Notes: a model not told the origin generated them from the sequence alone. Counted from the first letter of the stretch, positions 1-9,384 are shown. The stretch: DNA of 59,129 nt from an uncultured Prevotellaceae bacterium (GCA_902767045.1 CACXFT010000071.1:1-59129), one strand, 5' to 3'. A program made the numbers and translations.

Positions 1-1
1 C

Positions 2-2941
2 TGCAACACCAACAACTCTTCGAAAAACAACCCCTGTGCCATTGCCGACCTCTTTGGCGACTGGCGCGAAGAACTGGTGATGCGTGCGGCCGGTAATACC
101 TGCATTCGCATCTGGACTACAAACATTCCCACCCAATACAGTCTTTATACACTCTGGCACGACCACCAATATCGCAACGCCATGGTGTGGCAGTCGATGG
201 GCTACAACCAGCCCCCTCACAAGAGCTACTTCGTGGGTGAACTGGAGGGCATCACCATTGCACCGCCACCCTTTACCATGGAAGGGCGCACAGAAATTGC
301 CAACGGAGGAACCATTTCATCGGCTAACGCCGACCAGCATGTGATGGTGTGCGAAACTGCAAACACCAACATCACCGTGGCCGAAGGTGCCAACCCCTAC
401 ATCGCCACCTTCAACGTGCCCTCGCATGTGCAGGGAACAAACAGTCCGCTGCTCAACGGACGGGCTGTCATCAACTATGAATACTTCACCTGCAACGTTA
501 CCGGAGCTGCCTTCACCGGCGATATGCGACTGGTGAAGCAGGGCGACGGCATTCTGAACCTGCCCAAGGTTGACAACACCTATACCGGCAACACCGACAT
601 CTGGGCAGGCACCGTGAACTTCGACGGAACCATGCGCCAGTCGAAAGTATGGATGAACCGCTTTGCCGAACTCAACTCAAACGGTGGTGAGTTCAAGCAG
701 GTGGAGATGAACTACGATGCCAAGTTGCGCCCCGGCCGTGCCGACAGCAAAGGACAGATTATCATTGCCGACTCGCTGAAGCTGGGCTTCGGCTCGCGTG
801 TGGTGTTCGACATCTATGGAACCGACCTCACAGCCGACCAGGTGAAGGCCAAGGTGCTGAGCATAGAAACCAAAGACTGGCAGTATGGACCCAAATACCT
901 CACTCCCGTGTTCGAGTTCAACTCGCACGGCACTGCCGAAGAGAGCATCGTTCAGGGAAAATATCTCATTGGCGAGTTCGAAGCCATCGAAGGCGACCTC
1001 AACCGCATTGCCATTGAAGGGCTCGGCACCAGCTTCAAGAGTTCGCTCGTTTATGAAGACGGGAAGCTCTATCTGAGCATCGAAGGCGTGCGCGGTGCCA
1101 GCAGCGTGGTGTGGAACGGCAACGAGAGCGCTATTTGGGCAATGGCTGGCGAAACCAACTTCACACTCGCCAGCGATGACTCCCAAACCAGCGAAATCTT
1201 CGTTACCGGCGACAAGGTGCTCTTCGACGACAGCGCAACCAAGTTCAATGTTGAACTGAACGGCAACATTGAAGCCGACTCGGTGATTGTTGACAACACC
1301 CGTCCCTACACCTTCCAAGGCAACGGCTCGCTCGTGGGCAACACCACACTGGTGAAGCGAGGCAACGGAACACTCACCATGAAGGTAGACAACAGCTACA
1401 AAGGCGGAACCCGCATCTCTGGCGGAACACTCATTATTTCTTCGCTCTCGAATGAAAACCAGGCCATGGGCAACACGGGAGCCGTTTCAACATCGGCTTC
1501 GAAATTCATCATGGAAAACGGGGCACGTCTCACATCCACAGCAGCTGTAACACAAGGCTCGCCCATGCAGATGCTTACCGAAGAGGGCGGCGTTATCAGC
1601 AATTCGCAAGACTTTATTGTGAACCGCGGCATCACCGGAACAAAGCTTTCAAAGTTTGGCACCGGGTGGATGAAGCTCAACACCAACAACACCGGACTGA
1701 ACCGCTTGGTGGTGGGTGGCGGAACCGTGCAGTGTGTGAACTGCACACAGCCCGCAGCCACAGTGGAATATGCAGGCGGAACACTCACCGAGAATGGCGG
1801 TACCAGTTATGCCATACATGTGCCCGAAGGACAGAGTGGACGCTGGAACACGGCCAACCGCGCTACCTACACCAACAAGATTACGGGTGCAGGAGCGCTC
1901 ACCATCTATTGTGAAGAAGAGAAGGGAAGCAGCTGGTTTGCAACCCGCACACAGCTGGGCATGAACCTCACCGAGTTTGAGGGAACCATTAAGGCTGTTG
2001 GGCGCACCGACGACACCGGTGCTCGCTGGACGCTGAACAACGGCAGCGGCATGCCCAAGGCAACACTCGACATTGCCGAAGGACTTGAAGTGCAGAACAC
2101 AGGCAAGGCCTTTGCCATTGGTGTGCTGGCAGGCAAGGGAATGCTTGGCGGCTATGCGTCGTTCAGCAACGGCAGCAACGGTGGGGCCAACACCTGGCGA
2201 GTGGGTAACGACAAAGACTTCACTTGGGAAGGAACCGTTACGGGCAACTCTGTATTTAATAAGGTGGGAACAGGCACCATGACCGTGAAGGGACACTGGA
2301 CCAACACGGGCAGCTCGAATGTGACAGAGGGAACGCTTTGCATCAATGGAGGAACACTGGGAACCGGATCCATTACCGTAGGACCCAACGGAACCCTGAT
2401 CGGAACCAACACCGAAGCTACGGGATTCACCAATTCTACCATTACGGTGAACGGAACACTGCAGGCCGGTGTTAATGTCAGCCAGTATAGGGGCAATCTC
2501 TATTTTGGCAACAAGAACGTGCTCATCGGAACCGGTGGACGCTTGGTGGTGAACGCGCGCAATGCTTCAACCTCTACACTCGTTAGAGGCATCAACAAGC
2601 TCACTATCAACGGTACTGTTGTGCTGAACCTCTATGAAGGCTATGAACCCAAGGCTGGCGATAAGATCAACATCTTCGTTGCCAACCAAGTGGCAGGAAC
2701 CCCCAGGTTCTCGCTGCCTGAACTGCCAGCAGGACTGGAGTGGGACACCACACACTATGCCGAAGGCTACCTCTACATCACCACTACCGATGGCGTGGAA
2801 ACGGTTCGCAACAACGCAACGGCAACACGCAACAACATCTATAACATGAAGGGACAGCTGGTGCGCAGCAATGCCACCAACCTGAACGGACTGCCCGCAG
2901 GCATCTACTTCCAGAACGGAAAGAAAATTGTTGTAAAATGA
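2..2941 (+). CDS. Rhamnogalacturonan lyase (PL11), C-terminal part, fused to autotransporter-like repeats; 5' end outside window
   Basis: The reading frame is open from base 2, so the gene begins upstream of the window. The first ~75 codons match the C-terminal end of PL11 rhamnogalacturonan endolyases, including a DLFGDWREE stretch and a YNQPPH stretch near bases 200-235. PL11 enzymes cut the rhamnose-galacturonate backbone of rhamnogalacturonan I by beta-elimination. The remaining ~850 residues are Gly/Asn/Thr-rich and contain passenger-type repeats (GDGILNLPKVDNTYTG near 540-590, GNGTLTMKVDNSYKGG near 1360-1410, GTGTMTVKG near 2265), which predict a beta-helix. The last ~35 residues (IYNMKGQLV ... 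LPAGIYFQNGKK) are a C-terminal sorting-type tail like those of two other proteins in this window. Its TGA overlaps the next ATG (ATGA). The lyase call rests on a fragment; the repeat part is seen directly. Confidence 0.8.
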   Translation, partial: CNTNNSSKNNPCAIADLFGDWREELVMRAAGNTCIRIWTTNIPTQYSLYTLWHDHQYRNAMVWQSMGYNQPPHKSYFVGELEGITIAPPPFTMEGRTEIANGGTISSANADQHVMVCETANTNITVAEGANPYIATFNVPSHVQGTNSPLLNGRAVINYEYFTCNVTGAAFTGDMRLVKQGDGILNLPKVDNTYTGNTDIWAGTVNFDGTMRQSKVWMNRFAELNSNGGEFKQVEMNYDAKLRPGRADSKGQIIIADSLKLGFGSRVVFDIYGTDLTADQVKAKVLSIETKDWQYGPKYLTPVFEFNSHGTAEESIVQGKYLIGEFEAIEGDLNRIAIEGLGTSFKSSLVYEDGKLYLSIEGVRGASSVVWNGNESAIWAMAGETNFTLASDDSQTSEIFVTGDKVLFDDSATKFNVELNGNIEADSVIVDNTRPYTFQGNGSLVGNTTLVKRGNGTLTMKVDNSYKGGTRISGGTLIISSLSNENQAMGNTGAVSTSASKFIMENGARLTSTAAVTQGSPMQMLTEEGGVISNSQDFIVNRGITGTKLSKFGTGWMKLNTNNTGLNRLVVGGGTVQCVNCTQPAATVEYAGGTLTENGGTSYAIHVPEGQSGRWNTANRATYTNKITGAGALTIYCEEEKGSSWFATRTQLGMNLTEFEGTIKAVGRTDDTGARWTLNNGSGMPKATLDIAEGLEVQNTGKAFAIGVLAGKGMLGGYASFSNGSNGGANTWRVGNDKDFTWEGTVTGNSVFNKVGTGTMTVKGHWTNTGSSNVTEGTLCINGGTLGTGSITVGPNGTLIGTNTEATGFTNSTITVNGTLQAGVNVSQYRGNLYFGNKNVLIGTGGRLVVNARNASTSTLVRGINKLTINGTVVLNLYEGYEPKAGDKINIFVANQVAGTPRFSLPELPAGLEWDTTHYAEGYLYITTTDGVETVRNNATATRNNIYNMKGQLVRSNATNLNGLPAGIYFQNGKKIVVK

Positions 2942-3792
2942 AAAACTATTTGAATAAGCTGGCATTGCTGTGGGCAGTGCCAGCCTTTTTTGTTTCTTTG
3001 GGAGCTAAGGCACAAACCGCCGATGCAGCATCGGAATCCGTTAGCACCTTCACGTTGAACATCACCGCCGACGGCGCATCAACACTCACCTGCTTCCTGC
3101 CGTCGCAGCCGTCGGGCAGGGCAGTGGTGGCCTGTCCGGGTGGGGGCTATTCTCATCTGGCCATGGAGCACGAGGGAACCCAGTGGGCACCCTTCTTCAA
3201 CCGCTTGGGCATTGCCTACTTCGTGTTGAAATACCGCATGCCGCAAGGCAACCGCAACATCCCCCTCGGCGATGCCTATCAAGCCATTCGAACCGTGCGC
3301 GACAGTGCACAGGCATGGCACATCAATGCAGCCGACATCGGCATCATGGGCTCGTCGGCCGGAGGACATCTGGCTTCGGCGGTGAGCACTCATGCACCTG
3401 CCGATGCAAGGCCCAACTTCACCATTCTGTTCTATCCCGTTATCTCGATGGACGAGCACGTCACACACCGCGGCTCGGTGGTGGGATTCTTAGGCGATGA
3501 ACGCTCGAACAAGACACTGGTAGACGAGTTTTCAAGCGACAAGGCGGTGAGTGCGCCGCTCACACCACCAGCCATCATTCTCACTTCGGGCGACGACCGC
3601 GTGGTGCCTCCCGCAACCAACAGCATCGCCTACTACTCGGCTATGTGGGCGGCCGGCATTCCTTGTGCGCTGCATGTATATCCTTCGGGAGGCCACGGCT
3701 GGGGATGCCGCACCAACTTCGCTTATCACGAACAGATGACGGACGAACTCGCCCAGTGGCTCAAAACGCTCAAAACAATTCCAAAACAATAA
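2938..3792 (+). CDS. Secreted alpha/beta-hydrolase, probable carbohydrate acetyl esterase
   Basis: A 284-residue protein with an N-terminal signal peptide (hydrophobic residues ~7-20, ending GAKAQ). It has the alpha/beta-hydrolase esterase layout: an oxyanion motif CPGGGYSHL near residues 67-74, nucleophile Ser140 in GSSAGG, an acid in SGDDRVVPP near residue 219, and the catalytic His253 in SGGHGWG. This matches the BD-FAE / acetylxylan-esterase-like group found in polysaccharide loci of Bacteroidetes. It is translationally coupled to the PL11 gene (ATGA overlap), so removal of acetyl groups from pectin is a reasonable inference. The substrate cannot be read from the sequence. Confidence 0.8.
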   Translation: MKNYLNKLALLWAVPAFFVSLGAKAQTADAASESVSTFTLNITADGASTLTCFLPSQPSGRAVVACPGGGYSHLAMEHEGTQWAPFFNRLGIAYFVLKYRMPQGNRNIPLGDAYQAIRTVRDSAQAWHINAADIGIMGSSAGGHLASAVSTHAPADARPNFTILFYPVISMDEHVTHRGSVVGFLGDERSNKTLVDEFSSDKAVSAPLTPPAIILTSGDDRVVPPATNSIAYYSAMWAAGIPCALHVYPSGGHGWGCRTNFAYHEQMTDELAQWLKTLKTIPKQ

Positions 3793-3796
3793 AGCC

Positions 3797-6541
3797 ATGC
3801 GAACGCTTTTCACAGTACTACTGCTTTCTTTTGCCATACACAATGCACATGCCGATGCACTCGACAGCTTGAAACAGAAACTGGTGCAGCAGGAACAGGT
3901 GCAAGAGAAGGTGTATGTGCACACCGACAACAACTGCTACTTCGTGGGCGACACGCTCTGGTATAAAGCCTATGTGCTCAGGGCCGACGACCTCACCATC
4001 ACCGATATGAGCAAGATGGTGTATGTGGAACTGCTCTCGCCCGACGGACTGCTGGTGGAGCGCCAGCGGCTCATTGTGAGTGCACAGGGAATGGCCTGCG
4101 GACAGTTTGTGCTCACCGACTCGCTCTACTCGGGCTACTACGAACTGAGGGCCTACACCAAATGGATGCTCAACTTCAACGTGTTTGAACGGAAGTTCAC
4201 CAGAGATGCAGGCCACATGTTCTATAGCACGCAGATGGCGAAGGATTTCTTCCGCGACTGGGACGGACTCTTCTCGCGGGTGCTTCCTGTTTACTCGAAA
4301 CCCGAAAAGGCCGGAGACTATGGGGGCAAGTATATGTATCAGCGGCCCAAGCAGCGCATTGTAAAAGCACCTGCCGACCGGCTGCATGTGAGTTTCTTCC
4401 CCGAAGGCGGTTCGTTGGTGAAGGGCGTGAAAAGCAGGGTGGCTTTCGAGGCTACCGACCAGTTCAGCATGGCGCTCGATGTGGAAGGTCAACTCTCCGA
4501 CGGAACCAAGCTGAAACCCACACACATGGGGCGGGGCTACATAGAAGTTACGCCAACCGGAAACTCCATGAAGGCCAGTTTCACGTGGAAGGATAAAAAC
4601 TATTCCTTCACGCTGCCCCAGCCCATAGACGAGGGGGTGGTGATGCGCTATGACGATGGGAAACTCAACTTGGCAGCCTCGCCAAGCTTTGCCAATGCCG
4701 AGTGTGGCTTGGCAGTGCTCTGCAGGGGCAAGCTGGAACGTTTCGACCGGGTTGCCCTACAGGGTAGCAGTGCAACCCTGTCGTTGCCGCTGGCACAGCT
4801 TCCCTCCGGAGTGAACGAGCTGATGTTGTTTGCCAAAGATGGCAGCATCTTGGCTTCGCGCCTCATCTTTGTGAACAATCACGAACGCGATTTGCCGCTC
4901 ACTATCAGCACTCAAGGCAAAACAGATTATGCTGCCTACGACCCCATCTCGCTGCAGGTGAAGTCGGCCGAACCAACGCTGTTCAGTATCTCTGTGCGTG
5001 ACGGCAGCACCGATGATGCTTCCTTCGACGATGGCAACATTCTCACCGACATGCTGCTCACTTCCGACCTGAAAGGGTTCATCGCCCATCCCGCTTACTA
5101 TTTTGAAGCCGACGACGAACCCCACAGGCAGGCCCTCGACCTGCTGCTCATGGTGCAGGGTTGGAGACGCTATCGCCATGCGCCCATACGCTATGAACCG
5201 GAACAGTCGCTCACCGTGGAAGGGCAGGTGAACAAAATGCTTCCCGTTGACATGCTCGAGATTGATGAAGTGGAGGGACTTAACAACAACAACTCTCTCT
5301 CGGCAGCCATGAACTTAGAAGCTCTTAAGGTCTCAGGACTCAACACGGGCGACACGTTCACCGAAACCCCGGCCAGTGCAGAAACGGAAGATGCTGAAAT
5401 GAAAGCTTCTACGGAGAGTCCGACGTTTGAAGACCCTTCCGACGATGTGTTCCTTGGCGTGAACCATGGAACGCTGAAACGCGAGGTGATGGTTGAGGCT
5501 GAACTCACCGATGGCTACAAAACAGTGGGAGCTGCCATCAGAACCGACAAAGGGGGGAGGTTCCAGTTTCAGCTGCCACCATACTACGGAAATGCCATCT
5601 TGCTGATGAAAGCATACGAGGTGGCCGATTCTGCCAAGAAGAGCATGACAGCTGCCACCGACAAGGGTATGTTCGACGAGGAACAGTATGCCGACTTCTA
5701 TGTGAAGCGCGACCTCTTCTATCCGGTGTTCTCACATCCATACACCTACTATCAAAACCACCTGCCCGACATTGATGTGCCCATGCTCGACGAGGGATTC
5801 TATGAAGATGAAGACGAAGAGGGTGACTCGGATGTGCACAGCACACGCAAGCTGCAAACGGTGAACGTGAAGGGAAAGCGGCGTGGAAGGCGCGGCATCG
5901 ACTATACCAAGCCGGCGCAGGTGATGGATGCATACGAGCTTTATAACCTTGCCACCGACCGCGGACTCTCGTGGGGAGTGGTGAACATGGGCACCTTCCC
6001 CTATATTGCCTGCTATACGCTCTATGGCAACATGGAACGCTACAACTCGCTGCATGTGAGAGCCAAGCTCAACGACTATACGTTCTATAAGAATTACCAG
6101 GACGTGCAAACAGACACTCGCACACGCAGTAGCGCCAACTTGCTGAAAGACCTGCACCTGCGCCGAATACAGAACATTCGGTTCTTCACCGACTACGAAC
6201 TGCGCAACCCGGGTGACAGCTTACCAGAGTCGCTCAACCAGGCTGATATCACCATCGTCTACGAGACAGTTCCCAACGATGCCAAGCGCATCACCTATCG
6301 CGACCGCCGATACATTCTGCCGGGCATCGCTTTTCCCGAAGAGTTCTATCAACCCGACTACAGCACAAGACCCACAGGAGAACCCACCGACTATCGGCGC
6401 ACACTCTACTGGAACCCAAACGCGCGCACAGATGAAGAGGGAAACTTCTCTGCCACCTTATATAATAATGCGCGCGACACGCGCATACGCGTGAGCGCAG
6501 CGGGGGTAACCCCCACCGGCCGCTTCGTATATAGCAGGTGA
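3797..6541 (+). CDS. Large secreted MG2 / TonB-plug-like surface protein
   Basis: A 914-residue protein with a signal peptide (MRTLFTVLLLSFAIHNAHA). The N-terminal third has the macroglobulin-like MG2 pattern common in Bacteroidetes (VYVHTDNNCYFVGDTLWYKA, then YYELRAYTKWMLNF). The middle has a conserved LTSDLKGFIAHPAYYF ... LLLMVQGWRRY block, followed by an acidic linker (EDEDEEGDSD) and a plug-like segment (LQTVNVKGKRRGR). The C-terminus ends in an extracellular-type beta domain. No catalytic motif is visible. It starts 4 nt after the esterase stop, so it is probably co-transcribed. The family is widespread and of unknown function; a role in outer-membrane assembly or surface display is only inferred from domain type. 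Its end runs directly into a repeat region. Confidence 0.7.
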   Translation: MRTLFTVLLLSFAIHNAHADALDSLKQKLVQQEQVQEKVYVHTDNNCYFVGDTLWYKAYVLRADDLTITDMSKMVYVELLSPDGLLVERQRLIVSAQGMACGQFVLTDSLYSGYYELRAYTKWMLNFNVFERKFTRDAGHMFYSTQMAKDFFRDWDGLFSRVLPVYSKPEKAGDYGGKYMYQRPKQRIVKAPADRLHVSFFPEGGSLVKGVKSRVAFEATDQFSMALDVEGQLSDGTKLKPTHMGRGYIEVTPTGNSMKASFTWKDKNYSFTLPQPIDEGVVMRYDDGKLNLAASPSFANAECGLAVLCRGKLERFDRVALQGSSATLSLPLAQLPSGVNELMLFAKDGSILASRLIFVNNHERDLPLTISTQGKTDYAAYDPISLQVKSAEPTLFSISVRDGSTDDASFDDGNILTDMLLTSDLKGFIAHPAYYFEADDEPHRQALDLLLMVQGWRRYRHAPIRYEPEQSLTVEGQVNKMLPVDMLEIDEVEGLNNNNSLSAAMNLEALKVSGLNTGDTFTETPASAETEDAEMKASTESPTFEDPSDDVFLGVNHGTLKREVMVEAELTDGYKTVGAAIRTDKGGRFQFQLPPYYGNAILLMKAYEVADSAKKSMTAATDKGMFDEEQYADFYVKRDLFYPVFSHPYTYYQNHLPDIDVPMLDEGFYEDEDEEGDSDVHSTRKLQTVNVKGKRRGRRGIDYTKPAQVMDAYELYNLATDRGLSWGVVNMGTFPYIACYTLYGNMERYNSLHVRAKLNDYTFYKNYQDVQTDTRTRSSANLLKDLHLRRIQNIRFFTDYELRNPGDSLPESLNQADITIVYETVPNDAKRITYRDRRYILPGIAFPEEFYQPDYSTRPTGEPTDYRRTLYWNPNARTDEEGNFSATLYNNARDTRIRVSAAGVTPTGRFVYSR

Positions 6542-6844
6542 GCGTTGCGCTTCGCTAAATGAGGCGCTACGCTAAATGATAAATGAAGCGCTACGCTAAA
6601 TGATAAATGAGGCGCTTCGCTGCGCTACGCTAAATGATAAATGAGACGCTACGCTAAATGATAAATGATAAATAAGGCGCGAGCAAACCTCAAGCGCGTG
6701 GTCCCCTCCTTTCATAAAGGAGGGATTAGGGGTGGTTCGTGAAACTACAGCCCCCCCCTAACTTAGGGGGCTTAGACAGACCCCCAACCCCCTAACTTAG
6801 GGGGCTTAGTAACTTAGGGGACTTAGACTTATTACTTATATAAT
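6542..6844. repeat. Composite intergenic repeat module A (heptamers, GCGCT blocks, C/G-rich hairpins)
   Basis: This 303-bp gap holds no gene. From 6542 to ~6680 it carries several copies of a GCGCTACGCT block followed by AAATGATAAATGA, whose AT-rich part is a 7-bp tandem repeat (ATAAATG). From 6703 to 6725 there is a hairpin with arms CCCTCCTTT/AAAGGAGGG, followed by TTAGGGGTGGTTCGTG. Then come copies of CCCCCTAACTTAGGGGG, an 8-bp palindrome with one central base, at about 6751-6810. The same set of parts, in the same order, recurs in front of rhaD (37210-37613). Confidence 0.9.
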
Positions 6845-8080
6845 ATGGAACAAACCTGGAGATGGTTCGGAAAGAACGATAAGATTACGCTCTCTATGCT
6901 CAGACAGATTGGTGTGGAGGGCATTGTGACGGCGCTGCACGATGTGCCCAACGGCGAGGTGTGGAGCCAAGAGAAAATTTGTGACTTGAAACAGTTTATT
7001 GAACACGAAGGACTGCGATGGAGCGTGGTAGAGAGTCTGCCCGTTGCTGAAAGCATCAAGTATGGCGGACCCGACCGCGAACAGCTGATTGAGAATTACA
7101 AGCAGAGTCTCATCAATCTGGCTTCGCAGGATATTCATGTGGTGTGCTATAACTTTATGCCGGTGCTCGACTGGGCACGCACCGACCTGCTGCACCCCAA
7201 CCCCAACGGCACAAGCAACCTCTTTTTCAGTCATGCGCAGTTTGCCTATTTCGACATCTGCATACTGAAAAGAGAGGGGGCTGAAAACGACTATGCCCCG
7301 GAGGTGCTGGCAGAGGTGGAGAGTCTGCGTGAGCAGCTTACACCTGAAGACGAGCACCGACTGGTGGAGAATATCATTGTGAAGACCCAGGGCTTTGTGA
7401 GCGGTAACATCAAAGAGGATGATGAACACCCGGTGGAACTCTTCCGGCAGTTGCTGGCTCTTTACAAAGGCATAACCAAGGAACAGCTGCGCGAAAACAT
7501 GCGCTACTTCCTGGAAGCTATCATGCCCGTTTGTGAAGAGTATGATATGTATATGTGTGTGCATCCCGACGACCCGCCATTCCCCATACTCGGACTGCCC
7601 CGCATCGTGAACTGCGAAGAAGACATCGACTGGCTCTTCAAGGCGGTCGACAACCCACGCAACGGACTCACGTTCTGCGCTGGGAGTCTTTCGGCAGGAA
7701 TCCATAACGACGTGGTGGCCATGGCACGGAAGTATGCCCACAGAACGTGGTTCGTGCACATGCGTTCGTGCAAGGTGTTCCCCAATGGCGACTTCACTGA
7801 AGCCAGTCATCTGGGGGGCAGGGCAAACCTGATTGAGCTGGCACGCATCTTCGAACAGGAGTGCCTGAACCGCGCTCGCGACTTTAGGGCTGGTAGGTAT
7901 CCAAATTATCAGGCCTCTACCTTCATTGATATTCCCATGAGGGTTGACCACGGTATGACCATGCTCGGCGACGAACACCGGGGCTATAATGCCGGCTACT
8001 CTTTCCTGGGCCGCATGTTCGCTCTCGCACAGGTGCAAGGTATGCTGGCCACTGTTCACCGCGAACTAGGCATCTCATAA
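6845..8080 (+). CDS. uxuA: Mannonate dehydratase
   Basis: A 411-residue protein that begins MEQTWRWFGKNDKI, the characteristic UxuA start, and keeps the family blocks ALHDVPNGEVW, DWARTDL and the C-terminal YPNYQASTFIDIPMRVDHG region. It dehydrates D-mannonate to 2-keto-3-deoxygluconate in the glucuronate/galacturonate-derived pathway in the cytoplasm. The length is slightly above that of the E. coli enzyme. It is followed after 54 bp by an SDR dehydrogenase, a standard Bacteroidetes pairing for fructuronate to mannonate to KDG. The start is the ATG at 6845, just after repeat module A. I see no Bacteroidetes-type promoter directly upstream. Confidence 0.93.
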   Translation: MEQTWRWFGKNDKITLSMLRQIGVEGIVTALHDVPNGEVWSQEKICDLKQFIEHEGLRWSVVESLPVAESIKYGGPDREQLIENYKQSLINLASQDIHVVCYNFMPVLDWARTDLLHPNPNGTSNLFFSHAQFAYFDICILKREGAENDYAPEVLAEVESLREQLTPEDEHRLVENIIVKTQGFVSGNIKEDDEHPVELFRQLLALYKGITKEQLRENMRYFLEAIMPVCEEYDMYMCVHPDDPPFPILGLPRIVNCEEDIDWLFKAVDNPRNGLTFCAGSLSAGIHNDVVAMARKYAHRTWFVHMRSCKVFPNGDFTEASHLGGRANLIELARIFEQECLNRARDFRAGRYPNYQASTFIDIPMRVDHGMTMLGDEHRGYNAGYSFLGRMFALAQVQGMLATVHRELGIS

Positions 8081-8083
8081 TAT

Positions 8084-8113
8084 TTATCATTTATCATTTC
8101 TCATTTATCATTT
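8084..8113. repeat. Heptanucleotide repeat between uxuA and the SDR gene
   Basis: Four 7-bp units TTATCAT, TTATCAT, TTCTCAT, TTATCAT begin 3 nt after the uxuA stop. They are followed by a GGGC-GAAA-GCCC hairpin at 8115-8126, and the SDR start codon is 8 nt further on. The unit is the reverse complement of the ATAAATG-type unit of repeat module A. Confidence 0.85.
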
Positions 8114-8134
8114 AGGGCGAAAGCCCGCAAAACT

Positions 8135-8968
8135 ATGAATAATCTATTTAACATACAAGGCAATGTGACCGTTATCACGGGCGGTACTGGTGTGCTCGGA
8201 AGAGCCATTGCCAAATATCTGGCACTGAATGGTGCACGCGTAGTGATTCTCGGACGTAAGGAAGACGTTGGAGAAACAATAGTGAAGAATGTGAACCAGG
8301 CGCTTGCTTCGTCAACAGAGGCGGTGGGCGACATCAGGTTTATGAAAACGGATGTGATGAATGCTGAAGTGGTTCGGCAAAACTGCGAAGAGATTCTTTC
8401 CATCTACGGAAGGGTGGACACACTCCTGAATGCTGCTGGCGGCAACATGAAAGGGGCTACCATCGGGCCGCAGGAAACTTTCTTCGACCTGGATGTGGCA
8501 CAGTTTCAGACGGTGCTCAACCTGAACCTCACTGGTACGGTCATTCCCACGCAGATTTTCCTGCAGCCCATGGTGAAACAGGGAAAGGGGAGCATCATCA
8601 ATTTCTCGTCGATGGCTGCATTCCGACCCATGACCCGTGTGTGCGGCTATGCTGCGGCCAAAGCCGGCATCAGCAATTTCACACAGTATATGGCTCACGA
8701 AACGGCACGCAAGTTTGGCGAAGGCATTCGCGTGAATGCCATCGCGCCGGGGTTCTTTATCACCGAGCAGAACCGCTCGTTGCTCACCAACCCCGACGGA
8801 ACCTATACCGAACGCGGACAGGATGTGATTCGCCAGACCCCCTTCGGGCGCATGGGAGAGCCGGAGGAACTCTGCGGAACCATTCACTACCTCATGTCGG
8901 ATGCTTCGAAGTTTGTAACAGGCACCGTGGCGGTGGTTGATGGCGGATTCAATATCTTTGCCATGTAA
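8135..8968 (+). CDS. SDR-family oxidoreductase, probable D-mannonate oxidoreductase (fructuronate reductase)
   Basis: A 277-residue short-chain dehydrogenase. It has the Rossmann motif TGGTGVLGRAIA near residues 13-24, a LNAAGGN block, catalytic Ser in INFSSMAAF, and YAAAKAG with the catalytic Tyr-x3-Lys. The C-terminal GRMGEPEELCG and VVDGGF blocks are typical for the classical SDR family. Placement directly after uxuA makes reduction of fructuronate to mannonate the likely role, as annotated for many Bacteroidetes SDR proteins next to uxuA. This SDR is not homologous to E. coli UxuB. SDR membership is certain; the substrate is inferred from the neighbour. Confidence 0.85.
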   Translation: MNNLFNIQGNVTVITGGTGVLGRAIAKYLALNGARVVILGRKEDVGETIVKNVNQALASSTEAVGDIRFMKTDVMNAEVVRQNCEEILSIYGRVDTLLNAAGGNMKGATIGPQETFFDLDVAQFQTVLNLNLTGTVIPTQIFLQPMVKQGKGSIINFSSMAAFRPMTRVCGYAAAKAGISNFTQYMAHETARKFGEGIRVNAIAPGFFITEQNRSLLTNPDGTYTERGQDVIRQTPFGRMGEPEELCGTIHYLMSDASKFVTGTVAVVDGGFNIFAM

Positions 8969-8989
8969 ACAGCCCGGCGTTGGACATCA

Positions 8990-9064
8990 TGAGAAGGTGC
9001 CCGACATTTTGTCAGTCGCAGGCGTGCCAAATCTGTCATTTGCAGGTTTGGCACGCTTTTCGTA
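8990..9064 (+). promoter_or_regulatory. Inverted-repeat regulatory region upstream of groES, with sigma-54-like element
   Basis: A GACA-TTT-TGTC palindrome lies at 9003-9013. It is followed by a perfect 10-bp inverted repeat (GCGTGCCAAA at 9022-9031 and TTTGGCACGC at 9047-9056, 15-bp spacer). The right arm contains TGGCACG (9049-9055), which fits the -24 box of a sigma-54 promoter; the expected -12 box at 9060-9063 reads TCGT instead of TTGC, so the match is partial. No TAnnTTTG box is visible before groES. Alternatively the inverted repeat is an operator or an mRNA stem-loop. Confidence 0.5.
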
Positions 9065-9114
9065 TAGTGAACAGCAAAAACATATAAACAGATAAACATA
9101 AAACAATAGCAATT

Positions 9115-9384
9115 ATGAACATCAAACCATTAGCAGACCGCGTGCTGGTAGCTCCTGCTGCGGCCGAAGAGAAAGTTGGCGGAATCATCATCCCCGACAC
9201 AGCAAAAGAGAAACCCCTGCGCGGACGCATTGTAGCTGCCGGTAAGGGTACGAAAGACGAAGAAATGGTTCTTAAAGAGGGCGACGAGGTGCTCTATGGC
9301 AAGTATGCTGGCACAGAGCTTGAACTCGATGGAGAGAAATTCCTCATCATGCGCCAGAGCGATGTGCTCGCCGTAATCGGTTAA
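9115..9384 (+). CDS. groES: Co-chaperonin GroES
   Basis: An 89-residue GroES: it begins [14 protein letters not shown], has the mobile-loop region [13 protein letters not shown], and ends with the conserved [17 protein letters not shown]. It forms the heptameric lid of the GroEL folding chamber in the cytoplasm. It lies 74 bp upstream of groEL, the usual operon. The ~145 bp upstream contain inverted repeats rather than a normal housekeeping promoter, which fits stress control. Confidence 0.97.
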   Translation: MNIKPLADRVLVAPAAAEEKVGGIIIPDTAKEKPLRGRIVAAGKGTKDEEMVLKEGDEVLYGKYAGTELELDGEKFLIMRQSDVLAVIG

